Below are positions 23,904 through 36,562 of a stretch of 64,000 nucleotides of DNA, piece by piece. This DNA comes from Ulota crispa (Eukaryota; Streptophyta; Bryopsida; Orthotrichales; Orthotrichaceae). The DNA is taken from the NCBI GenBank assembly GCA_963920765.1, contig OY987245.1, positions 12,974,727-13,038,726 on the forward strand, read 5' to 3'. Below the pieces are notes generated by a model that worked only from the letters and a program-made list of their open reading frames with translations, was not told where the DNA came from and did not search any database. Each line of letters opens with the position of its first letter. Positions within the stretch are counted from its first letter, which is position 1. A program made the translations under genes and the position numbers.

Positions 23904-25227
23904 GGCGCAAGTGGGAGCACTTGGTTACAACGACATTACAATGGTATGGAATGTTATTTCCAATACTGTTGTTCCAACCCTGGTTGTCACATCAGGCGAG
24001 ATTTGGCTATTCGACAGGACAGGCGGACAGACATGACCTGATTGGGTGGTTGTTCGTGCTAGAATCAAGGTGCGGATGTCAAGGCGCAATTGCAAGGTTG
24101 CGTCCATGTCCTTCAAAAAAATGCTAATAGTGCTTGTGTCCGCCACTTGATCTGCATCGGTTTAGGGTTGGTCCAATGTGAAAACCATAGTTCCAACGTG
24201 TTGCAATTACACTGACGGATCTTAGGGATGTTTGAGTGTGTAGCAGCACCTCCAATACACATGCTAGGGTGGATCTCAGGTGTACATTTGGTTTTGATTT
24301 TTGAGGGTGAAAACATTAGACTACCACGTAGAATTCTAGTTTGGTGACTTTGGGATTAGCTTTATTGTAATGCCAGGTTTGGTGTTCAATATAACCATCT
24401 CAGTGGCTGCTCTGAAAAGGATCATAACCCATAGTCCTAATTCAATGCCCTTTGATCAACCAAGAAGTATGTTTGAATGGTGTGGAACAACTCGACATCA
24501 ATGCTTTAGTTGTTGAGGCGTGAGATGATTATGTAGAGTGACCTAATCCTTTACTCTTTACGACCAGCCCAGGTAGCCCATTTGAGGTTAGTGGCTGGGT
24601 GATTCTGTACTCCCGGATCAAGCTTGTAAATCTGTCATGATTCTTTTGAATTTGGTGGCGTTGTGAAATCCAAGACTTCTTCTGCAGATTGAAGAGTTTT
24701 TGTCACTTTCTTGTACGGTATACTTTTGGATCCATCCTCTGACTGAAACATGTCTCATGATTGTAGATGAGTTAAAGCCTTAAAGGTCAACGTTGATGTT
24801 CCTGTGCAAAACATGGGATGTTCAGGTGTGCAGCATAAATGCTGAAAAAGCTACTAAATGCTTTGTCGCGATATACTGTGGCTTTAATGCGAAAAAGACC
24901 ATTTCTGAGTTTCAAGGAAAACACAAAACAATGTCAGTAATTTTGTTTGGAACAATTGGTATTTCGTGATTTTATTTAGCCTTTGAATGGGTTGAAAAAT
25001 TAGCTAGTCAGTAGTCACTGCTGGGGTAGGGTCCAAGTGTAGTCCAGAGTTCAGACTCTTTGAAATGATAATCTTCCAAACTGCAAATTGAAAAGTCACT
25101 CTTTCTAGACTTCGGAAGAAAATGCTTCGTTCAAGTAAACCCGTCTCTCTTTAACCACATGGGTAGCTCTCATATTTGACGTACTTCTGGCTGTTCGTGT
25201 GAGAGATGAAAAAAAAAAAAAGGCTTA
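23904..25227. other. WRKY 3' region and intergenic DNA, no gene
   Basis: No domain-bearing frame; part is probably the WRKY 3' untranslated region, but I could not fix a polyadenylation site. Confidence 0.4.
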
Positions 25228-25523
25228 CATGTATTTAGGTTGTCTTAACAATTAGTTTACCTTATCTTGACAAAGTTATCTCATGACTCACCTTTGGCCA
25301 CCTAGAAAGGTATACAACTTTTTTCATGTTACAATAATTCATTTTATGTTAAGTTCCAATTTTCCTGCTCTTTGACTTTAGCGCTTGTTGTTTGTTGCTG
25401 CGCCCAACCTCTGCTTGCTTCCTCCATTATTTATCACTATAATTATTACTTTGGAAAACATTTAAATAGTGTAAAATGTTGAGAAATTAGTATGGGCAAC
25501 ATAAATGCACACTATTTGATGTA
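25228..25523. mobile_element. family C MITE (~300 bp)
   Basis: Ends resemble the family consensus CACCAAATAGTGCATTTAGG (here with several changes) and its complement. The interior matches 33239-33547 and 30397-30979, including CCTCTGCTTGCTTCCTCCAT. This is the most diverged copy at its left end. Confidence 0.55.
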
Positions 25524-27744
25524 AGTTAAGCACGCATCAGTAATAATCGAATAATTAGAGATTACTCAGCACCAGAGACGGGACTCGATCCTATTGTTGG
25601 CGAATTTGCACATTTTTGAAACGAATGAGAAACTAATTACCTCCTAATTTCGTCAGTGGAATATGAGCCATGGAATTAGGTGCCGTGAGTTCGGATAAAA
25701 CCAAATTGAAGTTCCCTGTTGCGTAACAGACCAGCTGCTTTTTTGCGATATGAGGGATAATCTGAATGGATACCATAACCGGCCGCGGTCAACGGAGTCT
25801 CACTGGCAGTTAAGTCCATCAATTTTTGTCACTAAAATAAAATATATCATGAAAACAGCCGTGTGCACAGAGTGTCGCAGATATTCGTGCAGCTGCTAAG
25901 GACATGGCTTTTCATATCCGAAATACATTCTCTCGCCACTTCCAGTCCAGGTGCATCGCCTCAGAATCTAATTTCTATTAGACTAGAAATTCAAAGCTGA
26001 AATGCAAAATTATATTAACCAAAGCGAGGAACATATGACATATTCAACTAAACATGGATTATTTATGCAATTATGGACTTTCTATATCCTTGTACAATGA
26101 AAATTTTCAAATATATTGCATATGTTCTCCCCTAAAGTTTTGCATGTTTTTAGATTTAAACACATTCCTCAACATTATGTAAGCACTCCTCCAATGTTTT
26201 CCATATCAAAGCTGTTTTTGGACTATTACTTAAGGGCCTAGAATTAGGATAGTAAATATTCACGAAAATATGGAAAGATTTGCTTGTGGAACAGACCAGT
26301 CCTAACAAGTACTAACAAGTAGGACTTGTTAGAACATTGAGCACTCAATTTTCACAAGATAAAAAAGAATGTGATTTAGAGAAATGAAATATTGAGGAGG
26401 AGTTGGTCTTCCGTGAGTAGGAGACTAAACTCTCAAGAGGAAACAGAGCAATACCTTTTATTTATTTATACTAAGCTTAAGTTGGCTGAGCATGGATGTT
26501 GCAATATTTCAGCATTTGATCTATGGTCACAAATTACAATCAATCTAGTGCTCAAAATTTTGTAATGTCCACTTCAATATCTCAATATTTTGTTGGTTCT
26601 CTTGCACATGGGGAGCGCTTGGTGTTCTTCAACTCCCGCATGGGTGCTTGGTGTTTATATTTGGGGTATCTTTTGTTGCTTCAATTTACACCAAAAATTT
26701 CTAAAAATTTTTGGAAAAGAACATAGGGAAAAAAATTCTCCCCCTTAATATTATAGATAAATAAATATCTGGAAAAGAGAAATTGTCTCTTTTTTTTTTG
26801 CCAGACAGAAACTGGACAGCTGTCAGTGTAGTGGTAGTAACGCCAAGCACAAAGAGCTGCAGGCACAGAATTTAGAAAAGAGCCAGGAGTCTAGTGAAAG
26901 GGAGAGAAAAGGGCACAGGCCTTTCAACAGACCACGGAAGCCTTTTATTTTGCAGGTGTATGGAGCTCCGTCAAGCCCCACTTTAACGACGACGACGACG
27001 ACAACGACGACGATCCTGCTTGTCGCACAGCCGCAGTCCGCTGGCGCGTAACCTCAAGTCATTCATTCCTTTCTTTGATTTCGTTGCATAGAAATTTTGA
27101 TGGAGCATTGAAGTAATTCGTGCAGTTATACACGTATCTCTTCAAGTTCTGGAAACGTGTGTGGATTAATTTCTCGACTGAGACTCGACCCAGCTGTCAA
27201 CTTGAGCTTCAGTCAAACAGCAAAATGACTTTAAATTTTAAAACCATGCTTGGCGATGCATTCATGACTCAAGCATATTAATAGAACTGTCCTGGTTCTA
27301 ATTGATGTACTTCCAATCATTCAAACTTGCATTTCTCTACGACTTGACTCAGACATCCGAGCCGCCGAGTCAATTCAATTCAATTTCGAAAGAGGCCACG
27401 TAATACTCCGGGATTCTGCTGCCCAAGGCCAATTTCTCAAACTTGTATACGCAATAATGTACCAGTCGAGATTGCACGTTCATTAGGAATCAATTCTTAA
27501 AGTGAAATGTCAGTGTACCAGTCTGCATAGAATATCTTGCATGCATCAGAGTCACTCTGGAATAGATGTCGACAAAAAATTTCCAGCATTGAAAATGTAA
27601 AGTTATAATTAAATGGCACTCTACTAACTAAGACTAGTGCTTCAGAAGCTACGGAGTGATTGGTCCTATTTTAGGGTCAAAAGATTGCACTCTGCATGAC
27701 GACCAATGACTGGAAAGGTCTTGGTCAAGCTTGCAAACTGGATA
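25524..27744. other. intergenic; GAC microsatellite at 26986-27013
   Basis: No coding region recognised. A (GAC)n tract lies at 26986-27013, and around 26292-26326 a short inverted repeat is built on CTAACAAGT. Confidence 0.4.
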
Positions 27745-28220
27745 GTTTCTAATTTCCTCAGTCTTAGGGCCTCCTTCCATGCTGCATCGGTGGGCAAGTT
27801 TATTCTCGGCCTTTGTCCACACCCCATAATCTGTCTGAGGGAGAGTCCATTGAAATGTGCATTAAGGCCCTTCCATGTGCGAGTCGGTGAAGAACTTTCT
27901 CACTTGAGGGAGCAAGTGAATGGATTCAACTTACCCTTCTCTATCAATGGGAGAGAGTTGCAGATTCAAATGACCTTCCACAAGAGGTCATAAAGAGAAA
28001 AACGACCTTCTATTGTACTTTAGAAGCCAACCAATCAATCAGTAAAACTGGAAACCTTGCTTTCCCGTTCACCAAAGTCAGCCAATCGACATTTGCTGGT
28101 CCTAACCGAAAGGTCCTTCCATGTGAATCTATTGGGGAAGCTTTTTGGACTTTAGTGGGACGTTTACCCACCAATGCAGCATGGCAGGACGCCATTAAAC
28201 TCATGACGATGAAAATACAC
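27745..28220. repeat. diverged inverted duplication
   Basis: The plus strand near 27770-27790 (CTTCCATGCTGCATCGGTGG) and the minus strand near 28180 (CTGCCATGCTGCATTGGTGG) are similar, and CCTTCCATGTG-like phrases recur on both sides. Both halves give short frames of 70-95 codons with related residues (HAAxVGK). It may be a decayed fold-back of some coding element; no family recognised. Confidence 0.35.
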
Positions 28221-28344
28221 AATTAAGGTTTTAAAGTACCATTCCAATAAACGTTGATCTCATTAAAAATGGTTATGTTCTTGCGCCATTTTCACAAGGG
28301 CAGTAACACTGTAAAAGTAAGAACAGGTATCTAGCTATATGTTG

Positions 28345-28985
28345 AAGCATGGTTGTCACATTGGATAGCTTGTCAGTCAGCTCGCCCCTTTGTCCAAAGT
28401 GCCTAATTGAACTCATGTCCACATGATGTAGTTAACTCATATTTAATTTCAAAAAATAACAAAAAATGATTAAAAAAAATTTACTTTGTAAATGTTGGTG
28501 GCACTCATGGTTGTCAATATGAAGTCAATATAACGCCATATTTGTTAAATTGGGAAAAAGAGTACATTTTGGGATTTTTGAAGAATTAAGGTGGTCACCA
28601 GGTCACCTTAATTCAAGCTCCAGGATTTTTTTTGTATATGTGTCTTCACTTGAGAGGAAGAATTTGCAAAGTAAAAAATCTTAGTGGCTCAGACTGAATC
28701 TGATACCTGCAAATTTGGTTTAAGGTAATTTTTTGGGTTTAAGACTTTAAGGTGGAGTACAAAATGGTACCTCTGTTTTTCCCAATTTAACAAATATGGT
28801 GTTTTATGTGGATTTAAAGACATGTTGTATAGTAAAAATGAAAAATATTAATTTAATTTTTCCTTTTTTAGGAAAAAAAAAACCCTAAAAATGTCCCACA
28901 ACGCAAGAGAGGACAGATAAATCCATATGTACCGTTTGTTTTGAGCGTTTGTCTATACTAACCTACAGCCAAATCTTATCTAAGT
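28345..28985. repeat. family G repeat, interrupted by a family D MITE
   Basis: The two flanking parts (28345-28531 and 28803-28985) match the uninterrupted copy at 31975-32330, sharing GTGGCACTCATGGTTGTCAA-like and AAAAATGTCCCACAA-like stretches. The interruption is the MITE at 28532-28802. Nature of the host repeat unknown. Confidence 0.5.
28532..28802. mobile_element. family D MITE, 271 bp, inserted in family G
   Basis: Ends AACGCCATATTTGTTAAATT and complement. Compared with 31975-32330, which lacks it, it gives a filled/empty site pair. Similar to 3359-3614 in the same orientation. Confidence 0.6.
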
Positions 28986-29338
28986 TAACAAACATCCGAC
29001 AAAGAAAAATATATGTACGCAATGAAAAATATATGTATGCAGTTTTAGATAACATGCATTGTAGTGACGACTTCCACTCCAGCACTCCTCCCCGCCTCCC
29101 AACATCTTAACCTTATTTTTTAGGTTCCTGCGTCATTTTAATGAAATACCGCCATCTTAACTAAACTGACGTTAATACATCTATGATCCATGTTACGAAA
29201 TCTAACCGGAGCTGATAGACTGCTTCATACTAGACAACTAGACATACTAGCGTAATTTGCATTCAATGCCCAGAACAGCCACTGCATGGATAATAGCAAA
29301 TCCAACAGTAAGGTAGCAGCATTCATAAGCGTTTTGTC

Positions 29339-29406
29339 CCCATGTCTGTCACCCATGCCCGTCACCCATGCCCGTCACCCATGCCCGTCACCCATGCCCG
29401 TCACCT
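29339..29406. repeat. 13-bp tandem repeat, about five units
   Basis: Unit CCCGTCACCCATG repeated nearly perfectly. A looser GTGATGGCTATGGGTGA repeat follows at 29448-29500. Confidence 0.85.
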
Positions 29407-29499
29407 GACAGTGGCAGGGCTAATTAATAAAAAAAACAAATGGTTGTGAGTGACTAGGTGATGGCTATGGGTGATGAAGTGATGGCTGTGGGTGACTAG

Positions 29500-30396
29500 C
29501 ATGAGGTTTTGAGTACCCTTCTCACTATTTAAGAACCAACAAGCCTTAAGCCTTGTGATTAGCATCTCTTACACATGGTTCTTACAATTTCAGTGATTTT
29601 GGACTTTGAAAAATCTTTGTGAACAAATGCTTGCAGTTGGAACCTTGAAATTGATGCCAATATTTTTGGTTTCCATTTCCTAACTTAAGTATTTTTTCAA
29701 AATTAGGCAATTGTTTTACCTACTCCAAAACCCTTATTTCCACGCTTATGGGTGCACCTACCTTAATCCCAGTTGCATATTCTCATCTCCATTACTGGAC
29801 CAGGCTGTTTCAAAAGGAAATCTTCAATGCGTGCACGTTTAGCAACCAGTATTTCAAAAGTATAATGATTCCTGAATTATGTATGACTCCAACTAGCTAA
29901 AGTTCAATTTTCCTGTTCCCACATTTTTCATTGACAGACTCAAGCTTTCTGTCTCAGCATTGTCAATATTGTGCTGGAGGATCAGAATCAGACTCTAGAG
30001 TTGTTAGAAAGTGAATGATGCTAGTGTAATTTAGCAAGTACTCCGTATGAAGTTAGGTTTGAATGTGCGGTATCTCAAGATGATGAACACGTACACGGTA
30101 CACCTGGAAAGAACTAAAAAGTTCGGAGTTATCCAATACAAGATAAGGTTAACTTGAAAAGTTAAGATTCAGACGAAGACTTGGTGTCGTTGCAGATATG
30201 CGGTGCTAGACTCCACGTTCCACAGACTCCGCTTAGGTGACCGGAGATCCGGTGCACTAGGAGAAGCTGCTTTGCTTACTCCGTTCAAGCTCTAACTTAG
30301 GTAGACTATGCTCATTGATATACATCATCACAGCAGTCCAATTTTGTCAACGTCGCCTTACAAGTGGTACTAAATTGCTACACGCAATCATTTCTA
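29500..30396. other. intergenic, no gene recognised
   Basis: No supported coding or RNA feature. Confidence 0.35.
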
Positions 30397-30979
30397 TACC
30401 GAATAGTGTATTTAGGTTGCCTTAACAATTAGATTGCCTTATCTTGGCAAAGTTACCTCATGATTCACTTTTGTCCACCACCCTTGCATACCTGGGCTAG
30501 AGGGGTATGCAACTCTCTTTATGTTATAATAATTTTTTATTTAACGTGTTATTTGTTAATTTGGGAAAATTATTACATTTTGGGACTTTTGAAGAATTCA
30601 AGTGACCATCTGAAACCGAGCTCACAATGTTTTTTTGGTACACGTGCGAGGAGGAATTTGCAAGGGACAAAATCTTAGTGGCTTAGACTAAATTTGATAC
30701 CTTTGAATCTAGTTTAAGGTGACTTTTTGGGTTTAAGGTGGAATACAAAATGGTACCTTTGTTTTTCCCAATTTAGCAAATAACGAGTTTTTTGTCTAAA
30801 GTTCTAGCTTCCTTTTTCTTTGACTTTGATGTTTGTTGTTGTACCAAACCTTTGCTTGCTTCCTCCATTGTTTATTAGAGTAATTATTGACAAAAGTGAC
30901 TATAATCTTGATAAATATTTAAATAGTGTGAAATGTCAAGAAATTAGTATAAGGCAACGTAAATGCACTATTTGGTGTA
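30397..30979. mobile_element. family C MITE interrupted by a family D MITE
   Basis: The outer ends read ACCGAATAGTGTATTTAGG and the complement of ACACCAAATAGTGCATTTA; the interior up to 30542 and after 30789 is continuous with 33239-33547. The interruption is 30543-30789. Confidence 0.6.
30543..30789. mobile_element. family D MITE, 247 bp, inside family C
   Basis: Ends AACGTGTTATTTGTTAATTT and a matching inverted end; similar to 3359-3614 and 28532-28802. Its insertion in a family C copy gives a second filled/empty comparison. Confidence 0.6.
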
Positions 30980-31311
30980 GATAATGCAGAGTAAACATCT
31001 GTTAACGAACTGAAATTCATGGTTGGAATCATTGGACCAATTCTAACCCACCCATTCGTTTGATGCAAATATAAATGGTCAAGGAAGTGACACATATACC
31101 TTTTTTTTCTTGTATTTGATTTTAGTATGGGTTTAGACACAACCTTTCACTTATGCCAGAACATCCACCTCTTGATTTTAGAGTGGACAACCACCCCATT
31201 TGGACCCGTCCGTTTGTCTGCTTGTCCTATCCGATAGCAAAATCTTGTCTAATGTAACAACCTTGCTGAAATTGGTATTGCAAGACATGATCCCAGTTTC
31301 TAGAAATGTTA

Positions 31312-31660
31312 GAGCATCTCCTGCAACACTGGAAACAAGCCTTGGAGCTCAAACCCATAACGGCCATCTTGGTGATATTCTCCAACAGCGCTGCACTAGT
31401 ACCCGTGAAGGCATAGGCCTGCAGACCAAGCCCAAATTCCCATCAAATTTCAGCATTTTCCAAGATTTTGTTACAGCCCTTGCCCCTGACAAAACTCTAA
31501 GGCCTAAGCCAATTAGACTGCCTTGATGTCCGCGCAGGGTTGCAAGTCAATCTTGTTGCAGAGCTGCAAGGAAATTTCCTCTTTGCTCCACTACTTCCTA
31601 AAATAGGTCCTGTAAACCTGATTTGCAGGTGCTTCCTTCCTCGTGCTGCCGGAGACGCTC
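31312..31660. mobile_element. Tourist-like MITE, 349 bp, TSD TTA
   Basis: Begins GAGCATCTCCTGCAACA and ends TGCCGGAGACGCTC, with TTA at 31309-31311 and 31661-31663. The interior differs from the 9188-9490 family, so it is a separate subfamily. Frames here are fortuitous. Confidence 0.6.
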
Positions 31661-31974
31661 TTACGTCAAAGATGATGCTGTACAACATCACTGGACAAAA
31701 CTATGAATTAGTCTGTGGTCTGTGTCAGAACTTACAGAACTCTAGGTAAGGCCATTTTCGTTTATTGGCGAAATTTACCACACGTGCACAATTTTAAACG
31801 TGCGCCTGTACCATTCTAGTAATATCTATACCAGTCCTAGCTTGTCGAGCTTTCTGCAAATGAAAGTTACAAGTTTGAAGGTTGAATAGGGATATAAATA
31901 CAAATTGAATTCAACATGAGAATTTTAAGAATTTCATTGTTTTTCAGAGATGCCTGTCTGGGTCTCTGGGACAT

Positions 31975-32330
31975 GGTTGTCAAATTAGACCGCCCATTTG
32001 AGCCTAAAGTGCCCAATTGAGCTCATGTCTGTCCCTCCATTCGATGTAATCAACCTCTAGTTGACTTCAAAAAATGATAAAAAATGATAAATAAAAAACT
32101 TACTTTGTATATGCTGGTGACACTCATTGTTGTCAATATGATGTCAAAAGGTGGATTTTAAATTATATCACTTAGTAAAAATGATAAATAATAATTTGAT
32201 TCTTCCTTCCTAAACCTTAAAATCCTATAATGCCCCAAAAAGTAAGAGTGGACGGGCATGTCCGTCCATGTCCGTCCATGCCATTTTTTTTGTGTGTCCA
32301 CTTGTGATGTCCGACAACCTAATCTTACTT
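31975..32330. repeat. family G repeat, uninterrupted copy
   Basis: Matches both flanks of 28345-28985 without the family D insert. It contains ATGTCCGTCC units repeated at about 32260-32280. Confidence 0.5.
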
Positions 32331-33238
32331 GAAGTACCAACCATGGTTTGGGACTCTGGAACCCAACATTATACACTTCTTGGTTTTTGGAGCTAATCAC
32401 AACCACGGTTTGGAGAACCAACAGCTAGTGTATTGTTAGATTAAAAAGTGGTTCATTTCTCCAAAAAATTTAAAGCATGTTATAGTAGAAATTCATAAGT
32501 TTTACAAAAAATAATTGATGTATGTTAGTGAAAATCTGGTTCAAACTAGGAAATGATGAATTGTAGCAGGTGAAGTTGAAATTTCTCTCCAAACACTGAT
32601 CACAACAATTGGTTCTTTGAAACATACCAATATAATGGAAATGACAATCTAGATATTTAAATGCTTGATAATGAAGTTTTTTTTATTAGAAGCCCAAAAT
32701 TTAGAAGCCAAACTTAGACGTGATTGATAGAGGAAAAATGAGCTCAAAAGAATGGCCCTCAAGAGAAGCCATGGCTAGAAGGGTCAAAAGCATTTGAATA
32801 TAATGTCCTTTTTCAAATAAAAAAGAAATTAATGCCGTATACCCGCTTGCAACTTATGGCGTAGTACTTCATGAGGATACTCTCTTTTTACAATATTATA
32901 TTCTTTTTGTTTGATGATTGTCCTTGTTTGATTGGGAATTCTAATCATAATTTATTATTGTGTCCCACTAGAGGTCCTTGCATTAGTGTTTGTCATGTTA
33001 TAATATTGCTTTGCATCATCAAATCCTCTTGTCATGTAGCATGGTACATTTGAGTACTTCACACAAGGTAGAGACCCTTGTGTAGGTACCTTACCTATGC
33101 TTCTCCTACCTTAATAAATAGGGTAGTGTGTCAAGATTGGGAGGTCTTCTCTTGAGCTCATTTTTCCTCTAATGAAAAACAAAAAAATATATTATTTAGT
33201 AAAGTTCAAGCATCGCACATAAGCCACGTAAGGAGAAT
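32331..33238. other. intergenic, no gene recognised
   Basis: AT-rich; no supported feature. Confidence 0.35.
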
Positions 33239-33547
33239 ACCAAATAGTGCATTTAGGTTGCCTTAACAATTAGGTTGCCTTACCTTGGCAAAGTTATCTC
33301 ATGACTCATCTTGGGCCACTTGTAGACACATGCAACTCAGTTTATGTTACAATAATTTCTAATTTTGTCTACAATGCCAGCTTCCCTTGCTTTAATGTTT
33401 GTTATTGCACCCAATCTCTGCTTGCTTCCTCCATTGTTTTTCATAGTAATTAATGACAAAAGTTCCTGTATTCTTGATAAATATTTAAATAGTCAAAATG
33501 TTGTTGAAAATTTATTATGGGGCAACCTAAATGCATCATTTGGTGTA
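33239..33547. mobile_element. family C MITE, ~309 bp
   Basis: Ends ACCAAATAGTGCATTTAGG and the complement of ACACCAAATGATGCATTTAGG. This copy lacks the family D insert seen at 30543. Confidence 0.6.
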
Positions 33548-34026
33548 GTGTTGGGTCAATATGAACTCCCACCCGGGATTCCAACCTATAGTTGTTTTGT
33601 CTATGACTTTGGGTGACGACCGCATGACGCAGGGTGGGAGAATCTTGGAACTCGAAGTTGCGTGGATTGAGTTCCTGAAACTGTCCCGAACGAACTCGGA
33701 AACAGGACCAATTAAAATGTACAGTACATCTTTATTCGTTTCTTTCTCCTCAGTCCGATCTTTCTTTTGCAATATAACTTACTGTAAGTTATATCCACGT
33801 TTTTTTTTCTGTATTCTTTCTTTTCTTTTGTATCGCCGGGAAGATCAGTAGCCTTCAACTAAAGTGCAGAAAAAGACGAAAAGATACAAAAAGGTACGCA
33901 GTCGTAACGCATGCGTAAGCACTTCCATTGAGTGGACCAACCGATTATCACGTTTTTCTTTACGAATTCCAAGCAGCGGTCAGGAAGACAGATCTCACTG
34001 TTCGTAATTAAATGGGAAAATATCAT

Positions 34027-35010
34027 AAATACCGGCTCGGTTTACTGCACATATGTCGATCTGGCCCCGCCCCTGTCAGAGCCTAAAAAAACACTGTTCT
34101 ATGGCTGCCCTTGCCCAGGTCCAGAGCACCTCATAATGAAACTAAGGTAAGAGGCTCACAAATTGACCATCTAAGGGCTGAAATTGAAATTTGGGGAGGT
34201 GGAACTTCTTGAAATAGTTTTCTGTAAGTTTTATTTGAAAGACAAGAGGAATTGGCATCTAGTCCAAAATTTTTCATATTTTTTTGGAACTTTATGGACT
34301 TAGTTATGAAATTTTGAAGTGGAAAGGCCATAGGGTTCTAAAACTGCCCACCTCCTCAAATGTACGTGCTCTGTACATTACTAAAGGGGTACAAATAAGA
34401 AAATGTACAAGCAAAGTTCATTTGGGAAGGTGAGCCGTTTTAATGCCCTAATGGAGTTCAAGCCTCCTACCTTGTCGTCCACCTTCATGGGCTCAGCTAA
34501 TGTCATCCACGCGTGGGATTAATAGTGCAAAACTTTTCAAGTTACTTGATACTAGTATTGTGTTATATTGTATTGCAAACTTACAATGATTATAGCTGCT
34601 AAAAAAAGCAATGAAAACATTACTTTGCAATGTACATGTTCTTATTTGTAGCCCTTTAGTAATGTACAACAGTGCATGTACATTTGAGGAGGTGGGCGGT
34701 TTTAGAACCCTATGGCCTTTCCACTTCAAAATTTCATAACTAAGTCCATAAAGCTCCAAAAAAATATGAAAATTTTTGGACTAGATGCCAATTCCTCTTG
34801 TCTTTCAAGTAAAACTTACAAAAAACTATTTCAAGAAGTTCCACCTTTCCAAATTTTAGTTTCAGCCCTTAGATGGTCGATTTGTGAGCCTCTTACCTTA
34901 GTTTCGTTCTAGGGTGCTCTTGGCCTAGGCAGCCATGGAACATTGTTTTTTAAGGCTCTGACAGGGGCGGGCCCAGATCGACGTATGTGCAGTAAACCAA
35001 GCCATGAATA
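34027..35010. mobile_element. large fold-back built on family X, ~984 bp
   Basis: Arms 34027-34420 and 34617-35010 are inverted copies. The arms contain the family X repeat (in direct orientation at 16260 and 35745) plus an outer GC-rich stretch with CTGACAGGGGCGGG. A frame of 66 codons appears in both arms on opposite strands, as expected of a palindrome and not of a gene. Confidence 0.65.
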
Positions 35011-35712
35011 CCCCTGGAGATTGCCATATTTACATAGGGGAATCGATATGTGCACATCGGGAGTTGATATTTGCACACCCCCCTGGAGATAAATTGTAGA
35101 TTTTTATCAAAAATCTGAATTTGAGAATTTTGAATTCAGATTTGAGACCATGGCTTACTCTAGAACCATTAAAAACGTTGTCATTAAATAACACTTAGTG
35201 AAAAGTTTAGTTAGTGGAAAAAGTGTTACTTTTACTTTTGTTTGTAAAAAAGATAAACTTTTTCATTGGTTGTTGTTCAATTGCAAACTTTTTTATGGTT
35301 CTAGAGTAAATCATGGTCTCTAAGTCCAAATATGATTTCAAAATTCTCAAATTCAGATTTTTGATGGTAGAAATCTACAATTTACCTCCCAGGAGGGTGT
35401 GCAAATATCAACACCCCGGTATGCACATATCAATTCCCTTTACATAGATACCCCTGGTTTTTCAAAAAATACACAAATATCCTTGGTCCATAATTTTCAA
35501 GCGTTTTTTATATTGTGCATGTCACTTCTTTTTCCCTTGTGTGCGCACTGCTTTTTTTTTGTTTTTTTGCACTCTTTGTTTTGACATTGGTCATGAAAGA
35601 AGTAGCATGCATAACAAAATAAACGCCTAAAAATCATTGACCGAGGGTATTAGTGTAATTTCTGAAAAACTAGGGGTATCTATGTAAATATGGCAATCTT
35701 TAGGGGTATCCA
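35008..35712. mobile_element. fold-back element K, split by family J
   Basis: Outer arms: AATACCCCTGGAGATTGCCA at about 35008 pairs with ATGGCAATCTTTAGGGGTAT near 35689-35708. The left arm is broken by the family J MITE at 35038-35438. Non-coding. Confidence 0.55.
35038..35438. mobile_element. family J MITE, 401 bp, 9-bp TSD
   Basis: Ends GGGAATCGATATGTGCACAT and complement, flanked by exact direct repeats TTTACATAG at 35029-35037 and 35439-35447. A 9-bp duplication suggests a Mutator-like (MULE) origin. The interior is itself a fold-back and is related to 6564-6935. Confidence 0.7.
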
Positions 35713-35744
35713 TGATATTTTCCCTAGTTAATTTATGGGAATTG

Positions 35745-36085
35745 ATACAAGGTAGGAGGCTCATAAACCAACCATCTAAAGGCTGAAGCCTGAAATTGAA
35801 TTTTGGGGAAGTGAAACTTCTTGAAATATTTTCAGTAATTTTTTCTTGAAAGACAAAAGGAATTGGCATCTAACTCAAGTTGTTTCATTTATTTGGAGCT
35901 TTGTAGAATGACTTATGAAAATTTGAAGTTGAAGTAGCATAAGGCTCTAAAATCATTCACCTCCTCAAATGTACTCTAATTGTACATTGTCAAAGGCTAT
36001 GAAAAACAACATGTACAAACGGAGTACATTTGGGAAAGTGGACATTTTTAGAGGTTGAGCGGAATATGAGCTGCCTACCCTATGT
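35745..36085 (+). mobile_element. family X repeat copy
   Basis: Same orientation as 16260-16610 and 34140-34480; shares the phrases GGAATTGGCATCTA and TGTACATT. Confidence 0.5.
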
Positions 36086-36471
36086 ACCACCCCTTTTCAA
36101 ATATTCTACTACATGTCCACACCTACTGTAAATGGCTCATATTTACAATATTAAAGTAGGTATTGACCATAAAAAAAACATCACTAATTTGAAAATATAA
36201 CTTGACAAAGAAGTTGCAACTTTAATTTTTTTCAACTCCTAATCCAACTCATGGTATTAAAAAAAAATTAATATAATTAAACTAGGCATAATTTAGATTT
36301 TTTGATTGATACTATGAGCACAATCTAGAGCTAAAAAACAAAATTAAAGTTGCAATTTCTATGTCAAGTTCTATTTCAAACTAGTGATGTTTTTCCTACG
36401 TTAATATCATAAATATCAACCATATGTAGTAGGTGTGGTAAAATAGTTGAAAAATGGAGGTACATATGTCA
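36079..36471. mobile_element. fold-back MITE, ~393 bp
   Basis: Ends TATGTACCACCCCTTTTCAA and a complement-like ATGGAGGTACATA; arms include CTACATGTCCACACCTACT and AGTAGGTGTGG. Centre near 36275. It abuts the family X copy. Confidence 0.5.
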
Positions 36472-36562
36472 ATTCCCTTAAATACCCTCACCTAAAATAT
36501 TCAAATTCTTCAATTCTCATTTTCTAAGAGCATCTCCATGAGCACAGTAAAGCAGTGTGTTA

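Noticed and set aside
34131-34912. Pair of 66-codon frames on opposite strands
   Set aside because: Again both arms of a fold-back (34027-35010) translated; not a gene family.
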